A stretch of DNA of 35,732 nt from the NCBI GenBank assembly GCA_003562075.1, contig PWWP01000350.1, positions 1 to 35,732 on the forward strand, written 5' to 3'. Source of the DNA: Gemmatimonadota bacterium (lineage in GTDB: Bacteria; Gemmatimonadota; Gemmatimonadetes; Longimicrobiales; Gaopeijiaceae). The notes beneath the pieces are model-generated. The model did no database searches. It was not told the origin of the DNA and was given only the letters and a program-made list of their open reading frames with translations. Shown here one piece after another: positions 14,982-22,531 of this stretch. The translations under genes were made by a program, and so were the position numbers. Each line of letters begins with the position of its first letter. Position 1 is the first letter of the stretch.

Positions 14982-16042
14982 TCGAAACCCTGGTACCGCC
15001 GCTCCAGCGGTGGCTGCTTTTCTCCGGGGTGCTGGTAGTGGCTGGAGCCGTGGCCTGGCGGGGTGTCATCGCCCCCCGGGTCCGGTTCCGGCTCTCCGGA
15101 GAACGAGTCGATCTGGAGACGGAGCCCCCGGAGCTTGTGGCCATCGAAAAGCGGATCTGCTGGACGGCCGGGGTCGTGAGTGCTGGGCTGGTTGGAGTCT
15201 GGGGAATGCGACTCTGGGCCCAACTCCTGGAGTTCCGGGATCCCTTCGCCCCCCTGATGGAAGACCTGGAGTTTCTGGTCCTCCAGACCTTCTGGGGGAC
15301 GGTGTGGATGGCACAGGGTGTGATCCTGGTGGGGCTGGCAGCAGGGTTCTTCCTCCTCCGGTACCGAGCCGGGACCACGCCTCCCCCCCCACCCGGAACG
15401 ACCCTGGAAGGGGTCCCCCGGAGTGAGCCTCGCTGGCTCGAATTTCCTCTCCGGTGGAAGGTTGTGGTGAGCGGGGTCTTCCTCCTCCTCCTCACCCTGG
15501 GCCTTTCCAGTCATGCCATGTCCGTGCCGGGCAATCGGGCCCTGGCCGTCTCGGTGGACATGACCCACACGGCAGCGGCTGGATTCTGGATGGGCGCCCT
15601 CTTCCTGATCCTCTCTGCCACTCCGGGCCGGAATGCCCCCCGGGGACAGGAATCCCAGTTCCAACTGCTGGGGATCCAGCTTCAGGCCTTTTCGCCCCTG
15701 GCCATGGTCTCCGTGGGGGTCCTGCTTTTCATGGGCATCCTCCTCTCCACCTTCCACGTTCCCGACATCCCAGCCCTTTGGGAATCGCAGTACGGAAGGA
15801 GATTGAGCCTGAAGGTGCTGGTGGCCTTCGGCGTCCTGGCCATGGGGTTCTGGAACTGGCGCCGGGGGCTTCCATCCCTGGCTGTCGCCCCGACGGATGG
15901 TGGGAAGGTGGGCCCTGGATACACCACAGCCGCAGAGCGACGGATCCGTCGCTCTGCGGCTGTGGAGGTACTCCTGGCAGTCATCGTCCTCCTGATCACC
16001 GCCATCCTGGTGGCGACCCCGGTACCCCCTGGAGCCCACTGA
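14978..16042 (+). CDS. copD: CopD family copper transport membrane protein
   Basis: A 354-residue multi-spanning inner-membrane protein (about eight helices). The conserved CopD features are 'LSSHAMSVPGNRALAVSVDMTHTAAAGFWMG' (family block with SHA, D-x-x-H and W-x-G), a later 'FSPLAMVSVGVLLFMGI', and a C-terminal 'RRIRRSAAVEVLLAVIVLLITAILV' helix. Conserved His and Met residues are taken to bind copper in the membrane. It starts at GTG 14978, overlapping copC by four bases, so the pair is co-translated. Codons 316-329 lie within a perfect 42-bp DNA palindrome (15924-15965), yet the protein reads through it in a way that matches the family's RR-S-x-x-V pattern. No sensor or ATPase (cueR, copA) is next to it. 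Confidence 0.88.
   Translation: MIETLVPPLQRWLLFSGVLVVAGAVAWRGVIAPRVRFRLSGERVDLETEPPELVAIEKRICWTAGVVSAGLVGVWGMRLWAQLLEFRDPFAPLMEDLEFLVLQTFWGTVWMAQGVILVGLAAGFFLLRYRAGTTPPPPPGTTLEGVPRSEPRWLEFPLRWKVVVSGVFLLLLTLGLSSHAMSVPGNRALAVSVDMTHTAAAGFWMGALFLILSATPGRNAPRGQESQFQLLGIQLQAFSPLAMVSVGVLLFMGILLSTFHVPDIPALWESQYGRRLSLKVLVAFGVLAMGFWNWRRGLPSLAVAPTDGGKVGPGYTTAAERRIRRSAAVEVLLAVIVLLITAILVATPVPPGAH
15924..15965. repeat. Perfect 42-bp palindrome inside copD
   Basis: From CCACAGCCGCAGAGCGACGG through a central GATC to the mirror arm ending CGGCTGTGG, all 42 bases are self-complementary, centred between 15944 and 15945. Both strands therefore encode the same peptide, TTAAERRIRRSAAV, in one frame each. It lies just before the last membrane helix of copD. 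In DNA it could form a cruciform, and in mRNA a 19-bp hairpin with a 4-base loop. Confidence 0.9.
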
Positions 16043-16083
16043 AACAAGGGGGCGCCGAAGGGCTCCTACCGGACTCGGACCGG

Positions 16084-16515
16084 TCAGTCCGTGATGCTCA
16101 CCAGTTCGATATCGAAGGTCAGATCCCGGCCAGCCAGGGGATGGTTCGCATCCAGGTGAACCACCTCTTCCGAGACCTGGGCGACCTGGACCTGCACCGT
16201 CTCACCGTCAGGGGTCTGGAGGTGCAGGTGCTGCCCCACCTCTGGCTCCAGGTCTTCAGGGAGACGGGTCCGCTCTACCTCGTGGATCAGCTCGTCGCTT
16301 CGGGGGCCATAGGCCTGACCGGAGGGGATGGTGACCGTCTTCTCCTCTCCTTCCTTCATCCCTACGATGGCCTCCTCGAATCCTGGGATCACCTTCCCCG
16401 ACCCCAGGGTGAAGGCCAGGGGATCCCGGTCCTGGGAGGAATCGAAGACGGTGCCGTCATCGATCCGACCGGTGTAATGGACCTGAACTGTGTTGCCGTT
16501 CGTTGCTTCGGACAA
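16084..16515 (-). CDS. slyD: SlyD-like FKBP-type peptidyl-prolyl isomerase
   Basis: A 143-residue cytosolic chaperone/prolyl isomerase. It begins 'SEATNGNTVQVHYTGRIDDG' with FKBP blocks 'TVFDSS', 'PLAFTLGSGKVIPGFEEA' and 'YGP'. An inserted flap domain (about 70-120) is followed by the SlyD signature 'HLDANHPLAGRDLTFDIELV'. The long metal-binding His/Cys tail of E. coli SlyD is absent, as in most shorter homologues. The start is TTG 16515: AGGAG lies ten bases upstream and the protein then begins exactly as relatives do. Extending to TTG 16563 adds 16 residues without family match. Convergent with copD. Confidence 0.88.
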   Translation of the reverse strand: MSEATNGNTVQVHYTGRIDDGTVFDSSQDRDPLAFTLGSGKVIPGFEEAIVGMKEGEEKTVTIPSGQAYGPRSDELIHEVERTRLPEDLEPEVGQHLHLQTPDGETVQVQVAQVSEEVVHLDANHPLAGRDLTFDIELVSITD

Positions 16516-16650
16516 TGTACTGATACTCCTGAACTGGAGTGGCTTATTGAGATGGAACTCCAAGGACCCGTTCTCCGACTGGAAGGACGGGCCCTTGGAC
16601 CTTCAACCCCGGAGCCGGCCCGAAGGTCACCTGCCGGGAAGGTTCGGTTC

Positions 16651-16914
16651 TCAGCGAAGACTTCGTCTCCGTTCCCTGACCGTGTCCATCAACCGCTCGA
16701 TCCGGCCCTGGAGCGCTTCCTCCAGATCCTCCATGAGGAGATCCTCCCCCTGGATGGTGATGGTGTAGGGCACCGGATCCTCATCCAGTGTGTCAGCCAG
16801 CTTCTCCCGGGTCTCCTCTGCCTTACCCAAGGCGAAGAGGGCCTTCTGGAGCCACGCCGATTCCCGCTGCTGCAGCCGGATTTCCCTGCGCTGTTGCCTG
16901 CGCCGGTCGCTCAA
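16651..16914 (-). CDS. Small charged protein of unknown function
   Basis: An 87-residue protein I do not recognise. The N-terminus is rich in Arg and Gln (RRRQQRREIRLQQRE), the middle is helix-prone and acidic, and the C-terminus is again basic (RERRRSLR). It has no Cys, signal peptide or membrane helix, and it is probably largely helical or coiled-coil. The start is TTG 16914, with a very strong GGAGG six bases upstream; this is the main evidence that it is a gene. It lies between slyD and an MDR oxidoreductase on the same strand, 135 bases upstream of the slyD start and 155 bases after the MDR stop. A nucleic-acid-binding role is possible from charge alone. Confidence 0.6.
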   Translation of the reverse strand: MSDRRRQQRREIRLQQRESAWLQKALFALGKAEETREKLADTLDEDPVPYTITIQGEDLLMEDLEEALQGRIERLMDTVRERRRSLR

Positions 16915-17069
16915 GACCTTCCTCCTTTCAAGTGGATTGAACGGACACCCGCAAGAGCAGGAATGCCAGTCTCGGACCAGGGACCTGGCCCATCGATGAG
17001 CTCAGGACCCGGACCGTTCTCCCGCTCTGCTTCCTTCCCAGTACCGCAGAGCCCCCTCTGCGTTTCGAA

Positions 17070-18098
17070 TCATTCCACCTCCACCACCACTTTCCCGAAG
17101 ACCTGACCCTCTTCCAGGAGTGCATGAGCTCCTGCCACCCCGTCCAGATCCACCCTGGAGTGGACCGGAAGCCGGACCCGTCCCTGGAAGACCTCTCGCA
17201 TGGCGGCGTGGAACTCCGGTGGACTCCCCATGGTGGTCCCCAGGATGGAGAGCTGCTTCCAGAAGACATGACGGAGATCGGTCTCTGCGCCGTGGCCAGT
17301 GGTGGCCCCATAGGTGACCAATCGCCCTCCAGGCGTCAGGGCCCGGATGAGGGTCGGCCAGAGCACGGCTCCCACCGAGTCCAGGACCACGTCCACCCCA
17401 TGGGGCCCGGTGGCGTCCCGGATCAGTGTGCGAGGTTCGTCACTGAGGCGATCCAGGGCAACATGGGCCCCCAGCTCCAGGAGGCGGCGGCAGTTCTCCG
17501 GCCCGGAGGTCAGGACGAAGACCCGGGCTCCGGCGTTCCGGGCAATCTGGACTGCCGCAGTGGAGACCCCCCCGGAACCTCCGGTGATCAGCACCCGTTC
17601 ACCGGCCCGGAGACCAGCTCTGGAAATGAGGGCCCGCCACGCCGTCACGGTCACCAGGGACGCTGCCGCTGCCGTAGCGAAGGACACCTCTTCCGGAAGC
17701 TGCAACAGGTTCCTGGCAGGAACCACCGCGAACTGGGCGAAACCGCCCTGAGTGTGCTCGCCCATCACCCGGAAGGTGGGATCGTCCAGATCAGGACCCC
17801 GCCGGACGCCCTGAAACCACTCCCAGTCCAGAGAAGGATCCACCACCACCCGGGTCCCTGCCTTCACGTTCTGGACACCTGCCCCCACCTCGTCAACGAC
17901 GCCGGCCATGTCCGATCCCCCGATGTGGGGCATGGGGATCTGGAAGGGCAGCCCCCGGCGGACCCACAGATCCAGATGGTTCACCGACGAAGCCCTGATC
18001 CGGATCCGAACCTCTCCGGGCCCTGGTTCAGGCACCTCCATGGTGCTCACCCGGATCACCTCCGGCCCTCCGTGTTCCTCGAAAATGGCTGCTTTCAA
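17070..18098 (-). CDS. MDR-superfamily alcohol dehydrogenase / quinone oxidoreductase
   Basis: A 342-residue NAD(P)H-dependent oxidoreductase. The N-terminus 'KAAIFEEHGGPEVIRV' and 'SVNHLDLWVRRG' start the GroES-like domain. The nucleotide fold has 'GERVLITGGSGGVSTAAVQIA' near 165-185 (family block), and the end 'HALLEEGQVFGKVVVEV' is typical. Relatives with this N-terminus usually carry a four-Cys structural zinc lobe before 'LGEH..GGYAE'. Here that lobe is 'SLDWEWFQGVRRGPDLDDPT' with no Cys, so the structural zinc is lost. The start is TTG 18098, five bases after AGGAGG; the GTG at 18113 would place that ribosome site inside the gene. The substrate is unknown. Confidence 0.82.
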   Translation of the reverse strand: MKAAIFEEHGGPEVIRVSTMEVPEPGPGEVRIRIRASSVNHLDLWVRRGLPFQIPMPHIGGSDMAGVVDEVGAGVQNVKAGTRVVVDPSLDWEWFQGVRRGPDLDDPTFRVMGEHTQGGFAQFAVVPARNLLQLPEEVSFATAAAASLVTVTAWRALISRAGLRAGERVLITGGSGGVSTAAVQIARNAGARVFVLTSGPENCRRLLELGAHVALDRLSDEPRTLIRDATGPHGVDVVLDSVGAVLWPTLIRALTPGGRLVTYGATTGHGAETDLRHVFWKQLSILGTTMGSPPEFHAAMREVFQGRVRLPVHSRVDLDGVAGAHALLEEGQVFGKVVVEVE

Positions 18099-18185
18099 CG
18101 GTCCCTCCTTCACTGAATATTCATCCGGCCAGGTTCATGCGTGGGCCTGGCTCTTCCACTACCCTACCTTCCCGGTGATCCCAGG

Positions 18186-18202
18186 GATACCTTTCGGGTA
18201 TC
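18186..18202. other. Small hairpin in the divergent region upstream of 18334
   Basis: GATACC (18186-18191), TTTCG, GGTATC (18197-18202): a 6-bp stem with a 5-base loop. It sits in the 235-base gap between the MDR oxidoreductase and the unknown gene at 18334. A TTCATGAATTC stretch at about 18218-18229 is also locally symmetric. No good promoter pair was found in the gap. Confidence 0.25.
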
Positions 18203-18333
18203 ATTACAAAGTCCGTGCTTCATGAATTCGCCGTGAGTTCCCAGGGGATGAGAGCCTGCCGGGGCCCCGCCTCGAGCAGGATCGCTTCACCTCTCGGGAT
18301 TCGCCTGCACCATCCTGGACGGGATCGTCTACC

Positions 18334-18753
18334 ATGACCGATGATCGATCCGGAAAACAGCCCAGCAAAGACTCGCCAGGCTCTGATGGAATGCCTCTCC
18401 TGAACGGAGACATCCACGGGACCCCTGATGCAACCCTGGGAGGCTATGTCCGGGAACACTCCCGGCCCCCGGCCTTCGAAGGAGCGGACGGGGAACCGTA
18501 CACGGTCTCGGTGGAGGTGGCCAAGACAGGAAACCTCCTGGCGCCCTACGAGGGGTATCTGATCTTTCCTCGGTGGGCCGCCACAGGGTTGGGGGTGGTA
18601 GACCATGTGGAGACGCCGACCCTTCTGTCGGGTACGAATCAGGAAGAAGTGGCCGGACGCCTGGGCGACCTCCCATTGGTCCAGGTGAAGCTCCTCCTGG
18701 ATCAGGCCATCGCCAGGAGCGATGAGGACTCAGGCTCGGCAGACATCCCCTGA
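18334..18753 (+). CDS. Hypothetical protein upstream of proline dehydrogenase
   Basis: A 139-residue cytosolic protein I cannot assign to a named family. The N-terminal 35 residues are polar and probably disordered. The core 'DGEPYTVSVEVAKTGNLLAPYEGYLIFPRW' then 'GLGVVDHVETPTLLSGTNQEEVAGRLGDLPL' (two separate blocks) looks like a small folded alpha/beta domain, ending in an acidic tail. Regular wording and codon use suggest a real conserved gene. The ribosome site is weak (GGGAT about nine bases upstream); ATG 18391 is an alternative that drops the disordered part. It ends 33 bases before the proline dehydrogenase gene and is probably co-transcribed with it and queE. Confidence 0.6.
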   Translation: MTDDRSGKQPSKDSPGSDGMPLLNGDIHGTPDATLGGYVREHSRPPAFEGADGEPYTVSVEVAKTGNLLAPYEGYLIFPRWAATGLGVVDHVETPTLLSGTNQEEVAGRLGDLPLVQVKLLLDQAIARSDEDSGSADIP

Positions 18754-18786
18754 CCCAGACACCCTCTTCCATCGACCAGCAAACCC

Positions 18787-19761
18787 ATGATCCGTCGCGG
18801 CATCCTCTACCTCAGTGAATCCTCCAACGCGAAGAAGGTCCTCACCGGCACCCCCATGACCAGGTCGGTGAGCCAGCGCTTCGTGCCTGGAGAAGGTGTC
18901 GACGATGTGATCCGGGCAGCCCACGAGGCCAATGAGCAAGGACTGAAGGTCACCGCCAACTATCTGGGTGAGGCTGTCACCAACAAGGATCAGGCCCGGG
19001 CTGCTGCCGACACGTACCTGAAGATACTCGACCAGATCCAAGACCAGAGCCTGGACGCGAACGTCTCGCTCAAGTTCACCCAGATGGGTCAGGACATCGA
19101 CGAAGATTTCCTGGCCGAGAATCTGGGGCGGGTGCTGGAACGATCCCGCCGGGGTCAGACCTTCGTCCGGTTCGACATGGAGAGTTCGGAGTACGTCCAG
19201 CGCACGCTGGACGCCTTCGAATCCCTCTGGGAGGAGGGCTGGCGGGACATCGGCGTCGTCCTCCAGGCCTACCTGAAGCGTACAGCCGGCGATGTTCGTC
19301 GCATGATCGAACTGGGGGCCCGGGTCCGGCTCTGCAAGGGTGCCTACCGGGAACCTGAAAGTGTGGCCTACCAGGACATGGATCGGATCCGAGAGAACTT
19401 CCTGGAACTCATGCGATGGCTGGTCACGGAGGGGAACTACCCGGGACTCGCCACCCATGACGATTTCCTCGTCGAGGAGATCCACCAGTTCGTCCAGCGG
19501 GAAGGAATCGAATCCCACCGGTTCGAATTCCAGATGCTCTATGGCGTCCGGAGGGACCTGCAGCAACAACTCCTGGATCATGGCTACAATGTCCGGGTCT
19601 ACGTCCCCTTCGGCGAGAAGTGGTACCCCTACCTCATGCGTCGCCTGGCTGAACGCCCCGAGAACGTCTGGTTCATGCTCGGGAGTGTGGTGAAAGAATC
19701 TCCCCTGGGGTTCTTCTGGAAGGGGCGAGGTGGATCTGGCCAGACCCTGGGGCAGGCCTGA
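18787..19761 (+). CDS. putA: Proline dehydrogenase
   Basis: A 324-residue FAD enzyme that oxidises L-proline to pyrroline-5-carboxylate and feeds electrons to the quinone pool. The monofunctional PRODH barrel is complete. Visible blocks are 'VTANYLGEAVTNKDQA' near 57, 'SLKFTQMGQDID' near 95, 'RFDMESSEYVQRTL' near 133, 'QAYLKRTAGDV' near 160, 'RLCKGAYREPESVAY' near 180 (FAD/substrate binding), 'LATHDDFLVEEI' near 220, 'FEFQMLYGVRRDLQ' near 245 and 'VYVPFGEKWYPYLMRRLAERPEN' with the two substrate arginines. No P5C dehydrogenase domain or gene is present here, so the second step must be encoded elsewhere. The gene is often called prodh or fadM-type; putA is used loosely. queE follows after 6 bases. 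Confidence 0.93.
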   Translation: MIRRGILYLSESSNAKKVLTGTPMTRSVSQRFVPGEGVDDVIRAAHEANEQGLKVTANYLGEAVTNKDQARAAADTYLKILDQIQDQSLDANVSLKFTQMGQDIDEDFLAENLGRVLERSRRGQTFVRFDMESSEYVQRTLDAFESLWEEGWRDIGVVLQAYLKRTAGDVRRMIELGARVRLCKGAYREPESVAYQDMDRIRENFLELMRWLVTEGNYPGLATHDDFLVEEIHQFVQREGIESHRFEFQMLYGVRRDLQQQLLDHGYNVRVYVPFGEKWYPYLMRRLAERPENVWFMLGSVVKESPLGFFWKGRGGSGQTLGQA

Positions 19762-19767
19762 TCCGTG

Positions 19768-20457
19768 ATGGCGGACCAGAAGGGCACTCCTTCCGAACCG
19801 TTCCTCCGGATCACGGAGATTTTCCACTCGATCCAGGGTGAATCCTCCTGGGTGGGGCTCCCCTGCACCTTCATCCGCCTCACCGGCTGTCCTCTCCGCT
19901 GTCGTTGGTGCGACACTGAGTACTCCTTCCATGGCGGGGACCGGATGACGCTCTCCCAGATCATGGCGGATGTGAAGAGAATCGGTTGCCCTCTGGTGGA
20001 GATCACTGGGGGCGAACCCCTCATCCATCGGCATGTCTTCACCCTGGCCCGGGACCTCCTGGACCAGGGCTTCACCGTGCTGGTGGAGACGTCCGGCTCG
20101 GAGGATATCGAACCGCTGGACGACCGGGTCCACGTCATCATGGACCTGAAGTGTCCGGGCTCCGGCGAATCGGAACGAAATCGGTGGGAGAACCTGGATC
20201 ACCTGGATCACCTGGACGAGGTGAAGTTCGTGGTGGCCCATCGGGAGGACTACGAATGGGCTCGGGACACCATCCGACGAGAAGGTCTGGATGAGCGGGT
20301 GGCTCAGGGGACCCTTCGGGCCATCCTCCTCTCGCCGGTCTGGGACGAGATGGATCGGCGAGCACTGGCAGAGTGGATCCTGGAAGACGGGCTTCCCGTC
20401 CGATTCCAGACCCAGTTGCACAAGCATATCTGGGACCCGCAAGCGCGGGGAGTGTGA
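19768..20457 (+). CDS. queE: 7-carboxy-7-deazaguanine synthase (radical SAM)
   Basis: A 229-residue radical SAM enzyme that converts carboxy-tetrahydropterin to 7-carboxy-7-deazaguanine, a step toward queuosine or other 7-deazapurines. It opens with the QueE block 'ITEIFHSIQGESSWVGLPC'. The [4Fe-4S] cysteines are C41, C45 and C48 in GCPLRCRWCD (CxxxCxxC). 'VEITGGEPL' (SAM contact), 'VLVETSG', 'VIMDLKCPGSGE' and 'DEVKFVV' follow in family order. Adjacent GTG 19765 and ATG 19768 are both possible starts; ATG is taken. The stop overlaps the Nudix gene's ATG by one base. QueC, QueD and QueF are not in the window. Confidence 0.92.
   Translation: MADQKGTPSEPFLRITEIFHSIQGESSWVGLPCTFIRLTGCPLRCRWCDTEYSFHGGDRMTLSQIMADVKRIGCPLVEITGGEPLIHRHVFTLARDLLDQGFTVLVETSGSEDIEPLDDRVHVIMDLKCPGSGESERNRWENLDHLDHLDEVKFVVAHREDYEWARDTIRREGLDERVAQGTLRAILLSPVWDEMDRRALAEWILEDGLPVRFQTQLHKHIWDPQARGV
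20194..20220 (+). repeat. Triplicated 9-bp unit inside queE
   Basis: CTGGATCAC CTGGATCAC CTGGACGAG encodes LDH-LDH-LDE. It lies just before the conserved 'EVKFVV' strand, in a loop where relatives have different residues. It looks like slippage expansion in frame. Confidence 0.6.
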
Positions 20458-21197
20458 TGAGCAGCCCGGGGCCCAGGATCACCCGCCCGTCGGCTGGAGG
20501 CAGTAAGCGCCCACCCGCCGAGTCCCTCACCCTCCCTGAGGGTGCCTCCATTCAGGTGACTCCGTATGAAGGTCCGGACCAGGACCCCATCATCCCACGA
20601 GACGGCTTCCTTGCCGCCGTGGCCCTGATCCTCGCCCCGGTCTCGGCCCCATCCTCGCCTGGGAGCCATCCAGGGGAGGCCACTTCTCTTGAATTCCTCC
20701 TCATCCGGCGAGCAAGACACCAAGCGGACCCCTGGTCTGGCCACATGGCCCTCCCCGGCGGACGACATGACCGGGCAGACAGTTCCCTTCTGGCCACCGC
20801 CATCCGGGAAACCCGTGAGGAGGTCGGGATCGATCTGGAGCGTTCAGGCCAGCTCCTCGGCTGTCTGTCTGTGGTTGCTCCCCGGAACTCGGCCCTCCCT
20901 CCCCTCACCATCCTCCCCTTCGTCTTCCGACTCACACGGCCCGTCACTCCCCAGCCGGCGTCCCATGAGATCGCCGAGGCCCTATGGGCCCCCCTGGAGG
21001 TCATCTCCCACCCACAGGCTCGCTCGATCCACCACCACCCAGTCGGAGAGGTTCACGTTGCCTTTCCAGCCTTCCAGGTGGAGGGACGGACGGTCTGGGG
21101 GCTGACTCACCGGATTCTCAAGGACTTCGAGTCCCGGCTGGGCCATGCTCGGATGGATCAAGAGGACCGGAGGTCGGTGGACGGGAATCGGGAATAA
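20457..21197 (+). CDS. Nudix hydrolase, coenzyme A pyrophosphatase type
   Basis: A 246-residue hydrolase. After about 45 polar N-terminal residues comes the Nudix fold. 'LLIRRARHQADPWSGHMALP' and the Nudix box G(101)GRHDRADSS…REtREEVGI (to about 125) show the RExxEExG metal-binding core. 'PWSG.MALPGGR.D' before the box is characteristic of the CoA/acyl-CoA pyrophosphatase subgroup (NudL/NUDT7-like). It would cleave CoA-type dinucleotides to 4'-phosphopantetheine and ADP. The preferred ATG 20457 overlaps the queE stop by one base and has GGGGAG four bases upstream; the frame is open back to 20373. Last gene of the rightward 18.3-21.2 kb group. Confidence 0.85.
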   Translation: MSSPGPRITRPSAGGSKRPPAESLTLPEGASIQVTPYEGPDQDPIIPRDGFLAAVALILAPVSAPSSPGSHPGEATSLEFLLIRRARHQADPWSGHMALPGGRHDRADSSLLATAIRETREEVGIDLERSGQLLGCLSVVAPRNSALPPLTILPFVFRLTRPVTPQPASHEIAEALWAPLEVISHPQARSIHHHPVGEVHVAFPAFQVEGRTVWGLTHRILKDFESRLGHARMDQEDRRSVDGNRE

Positions 21198-21284
21198 CGT
21201 GAAAGGGCCCCGCCCCCTGGCGTGCCAGGACACGGGACCCTTCACCTATGGGCCACCTGAATTCTCAGGACACCCGACTCCAGC

Positions 21285-22412
21285 TCAGAACGCGTATTCC
21301 CAACCCACGTTCAACGTCCAGTCCTCGCCCATCTGAGGGCCGTTCAGCGACTCCGCCAGAGCCCCTCCCCACTCTACGGCCAGGCGATGGCCCGCCAGCG
21401 GACCCCGGGGGACCTGGAAGTTGGCCGAGAGATAGGCGCTGAGTCGACTTCCGCCCTGCCGGTCAGGATCGTTTTCAGGTGAGACCATGGGATCCAGGTG
21501 AGGATCGGTGCCGGAAAGGTCACCCCAGAAACGCCCCTGAACCCGAACGCCCGGGGCCACCCATTCGCTTCCCCGCAGCTGCGTCCAACCATTCAACGCC
21601 AGGCTGTTCCCCCACTTGTAACCTGCATCGTTGTCGTTCAGGGGAACGGAGCTGAGTCCCTGGGCCCCAAGGCTCAGACGATCCGTCTGCTGGAGGAAGG
21701 TGACCCCGGGACGCGCTTCCCAACTTCCCGACCCCAATTGCATGGGGTAGGGCATCCGTTCATGGCCGCTCCCCTGCATCCGGTCATCCTCGGCGTCGAT
21801 GGAGCCGGTGGGGATCCCCAGGCCCAGGTTCAGGTGGACCCGGCGGCGATCCCGATCCAGGACGGTCACCAGCGCCGAGAACTCCGAGTCAGCCCATCCT
21901 GAAACACCGTGGGCATGGTTATGGAAGGGAGCGTCCGGGCCGTGTCCGTGCTCCTGGAGATCGGGCCCCCCAGGCGCCATGTCCGCTCCATGCATCCCTC
22001 CGCCGTGGCCAGGCATGAGTGTGTTGGCCATCCGAACATCCATCTGATGGTCCATCCACATGAACATGGCCATGAGGGTGACCCGGTCCGAAGGCGCGTA
22101 CATGACGTGTCCCATGTGCATGTCCATGGTCATGTCGATGGGAACCATGGGGTAGGTGGCGTACACGTCCTCCACCGAGACCCGATTTCGGCCATCCCTG
22201 AGGACGGATCGGAACTCACGGGTGAACATGTAGGAGAGCATCCACTCCCCGGCGTGATGGGTGTGGTCCCCCATGACGCCGATGGGGGCATGCCCTGCAG
22301 GGCCGGACGAGGACCACCGCTCTCCATCCGGCGCCTGGGCCTGGAGAGAGACGGGGTAGGGAATCATTGAGAGGAAGGCCCCCAGAAGGGCAATCAGAAT
22401 CAAACGGGACAT
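21285..22412 (-). CDS. Outer-membrane 'transporter'-type beta-barrel protein, His/Met-rich, metal-linked
   Basis: A 375-residue exported protein with a signal peptide (about 1-26). It belongs to a family usually annotated only as 'transporter' (MetA-pathway-of-phenol-degradation-like barrel). Recognised blocks are 'GVMGDHTHHAGEWMLSYMF' at about 45-64, 'MTMDMHMGHVMYAPSDRVTL' at about 94-113, 'RVHLNLGLGIPTGSI', 'RMPYPMQLGSGSWEARPGV', 'HRLAVEWGGALAESLNGPQM' and a C-terminal 'WTLNVGWEYAF' ending in Phe, as outer-membrane barrels do. A loop at about 135-170 is unusually rich in His, Gly and Met. Homologues often sit in copper or heavy-metal clusters. GGAG is nine bases before the ATG. It follows the Cys/His-rich gene at 22532 on the same strand. 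Confidence 0.78.
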   Translation of the reverse strand: MSRLILIALLGAFLSMIPYPVSLQAQAPDGERWSSSGPAGHAPIGVMGDHTHHAGEWMLSYMFTREFRSVLRDGRNRVSVEDVYATYPMVPIDMTMDMHMGHVMYAPSDRVTLMAMFMWMDHQMDVRMANTLMPGHGGGMHGADMAPGGPDLQEHGHGPDAPFHNHAHGVSGWADSEFSALVTVLDRDRRRVHLNLGLGIPTGSIDAEDDRMQGSGHERMPYPMQLGSGSWEARPGVTFLQQTDRLSLGAQGLSSVPLNDNDAGYKWGNSLALNGWTQLRGSEWVAPGVRVQGRFWGDLSGTDPHLDPMVSPENDPDRQGGSRLSAYLSANFQVPRGPLAGHRLAVEWGGALAESLNGPQMGEDWTLNVGWEYAF

Positions 22413-22531
22413 TGGGTTCTACTCCAATCGCAGGTGTTCGCGGTGGTCTCCCGTGGCCTGGAAGTGGCTCACCCCCAGGCACAACCGACAGACCCATCCC
22501 CCCGGATCCAACAGGTGGGGAATGCCGAAAA

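Noticed and set aside
15454-17106. A 550-codon open frame on the plus strand
   Set aside because: It overlaps copD in another frame and lies antisense to slyD, the small unknown and the 3' end of the MDR gene; no recognisable motifs.
18730-20442. A 570-codon open frame on the minus strand
   Set aside because: It is antisense to proline dehydrogenase and queE, which have full family motifs. High third-position GC keeps the opposite frame open.
20460-21284. Hairpin CCTGG-CGTG-CCAGG near 21216 as a terminator
   Set aside because: Only a 5-bp stem with no T-run; too weak to call although it lies between convergent genes.
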